NCBI GenBank assembly: GCA_024734555.1
Contig: JANPWX010000451.1
Coordinates: 218,221-282,220 of the forward strand
DNA length: 64,000 nt
DNA from: Trochalopteron elliotii
Lineage: Eukaryota > Chordata > Aves > Passeriformes > Leiothrichidae
Direction of reading: 5' to 3'
Shown: piece after piece, positions 63,934 to 64,000 of the stretch
Layout of the letters: every line of letters starts with the position of its first letter
How positions within the stretch are numbered: the first letter of the stretch is position 1
Translations under genes and position numbers: made by a program
The notes under the pieces: model-generated
Seen by the model: the letters and a program-made list of their open reading frames with translations, nothing else
The model's database searches: none
Told to the model about the DNA's origin: nothing

Positions 63934-64000
63934 ATATAATATTAGGAGGAAATTCAGCCCTGTGAGGGTGGTGAGGCCCTGGCACAGGTTTCCCAGAGAA
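63934..64000 (+). mobile_element. CR1 retroposon, cut by the window end
   Basis: The last bases match the conserved CR1 internal block, with CCCTGTGAGGGTGGTGAGGC and then CTGGCACAGG. It runs in plus orientation, opposite to USP24, and must continue beyond 64000. Confidence 0.85.

Noticed and set aside
62558..63985. Long open frames on both strands across the gap (up to 475 codons)
   Set aside because: They translate N bases and the hexamer repeat; composition is simple-repeat and no family matches.
1..64000. CRISPR arrays, operons or other prokaryotic systems
   Set aside because: The sequence is vertebrate nuclear DNA with introns; no regular spacer-repeat pattern is present.
1..64000. tRNA, snoRNA or microRNA genes in introns
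   Set aside because: Isolated box-like motifs occur, but none forms a complete set or convincing fold by eye.

Overview
The window looks like bird nuclear DNA. It carries truncated CR1 retroposons with the avian-type 3' end, a solo endogenous-retrovirus LTR, compact introns, and one large vertebrate gene. That gene is USP24 (ubiquitin-specific protease 24), on the minus strand. Nearly the whole gene lies here: poly(A) site near 1545, stop codon at 3979-3981, first visible coding exon at 42 kb further right (50642-50807). A CpG-rich, promoter-like region with an assembly gap sits at about 62.6-63.9 kb. The species is not determinable from this sequence; a songbird is plausible but is only an inference from the look of the LTR.

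Layout, left to right: 1-1544 is downstream intergenic DNA with no recognisable gene. 1545-3978 is the 3' UTR. 3979-50807 holds 66 coding exons, which I traced one by one through splice sites and reading phase. 50808-62795 is a roughly 12-kb first intron. 62796-63188 is a run of 393 N inside GC-rich sequence. 63189-63933 is the 5' flank, with a GC box and a G-rich hexanucleotide tandem repeat. 63934-64000 is the start of a plus-strand CR1. I number exons by the 68-exon human gene as I remember it; exons 1 and 16 are not visible.

The 66 exons join without a frameshift or internal stop into 7,488 nt, that is 2,495 codons plus stop. The human protein, from memory, is 2,620 residues with catalytic Cys1698 and His1970. 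In the visible numbering Cys is 1573, His is 1845 and the last residue is 2495. The offset is 125 at all three points, so everything missing lies before the catalytic domain and fits exon 1 (about 108 residues) plus exon 16 (about 16-17).

The encoded protein is a giant cysteine deubiquitinase: a long helical-repeat N-terminal region, a ubiquitin-like segment with a serine-rich linker (exons 26-28), the USP catalytic domain (exons 43-51, with Cys box, QQDAYEFF box, CxxC pairs and His box all intact), a helical C-terminal region and an acidic tail.

Points for a second look: the hidden first exon, the unlocated exon 16, two GC-AG introns, an antisense solo LTR 116 bp from exon 3, a G-quadruplex-prone repeat at the promoter and another on the RNA-sense strand of intron 31. 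I found no new gene system; apart from USP24 and repeats I cannot support another gene.
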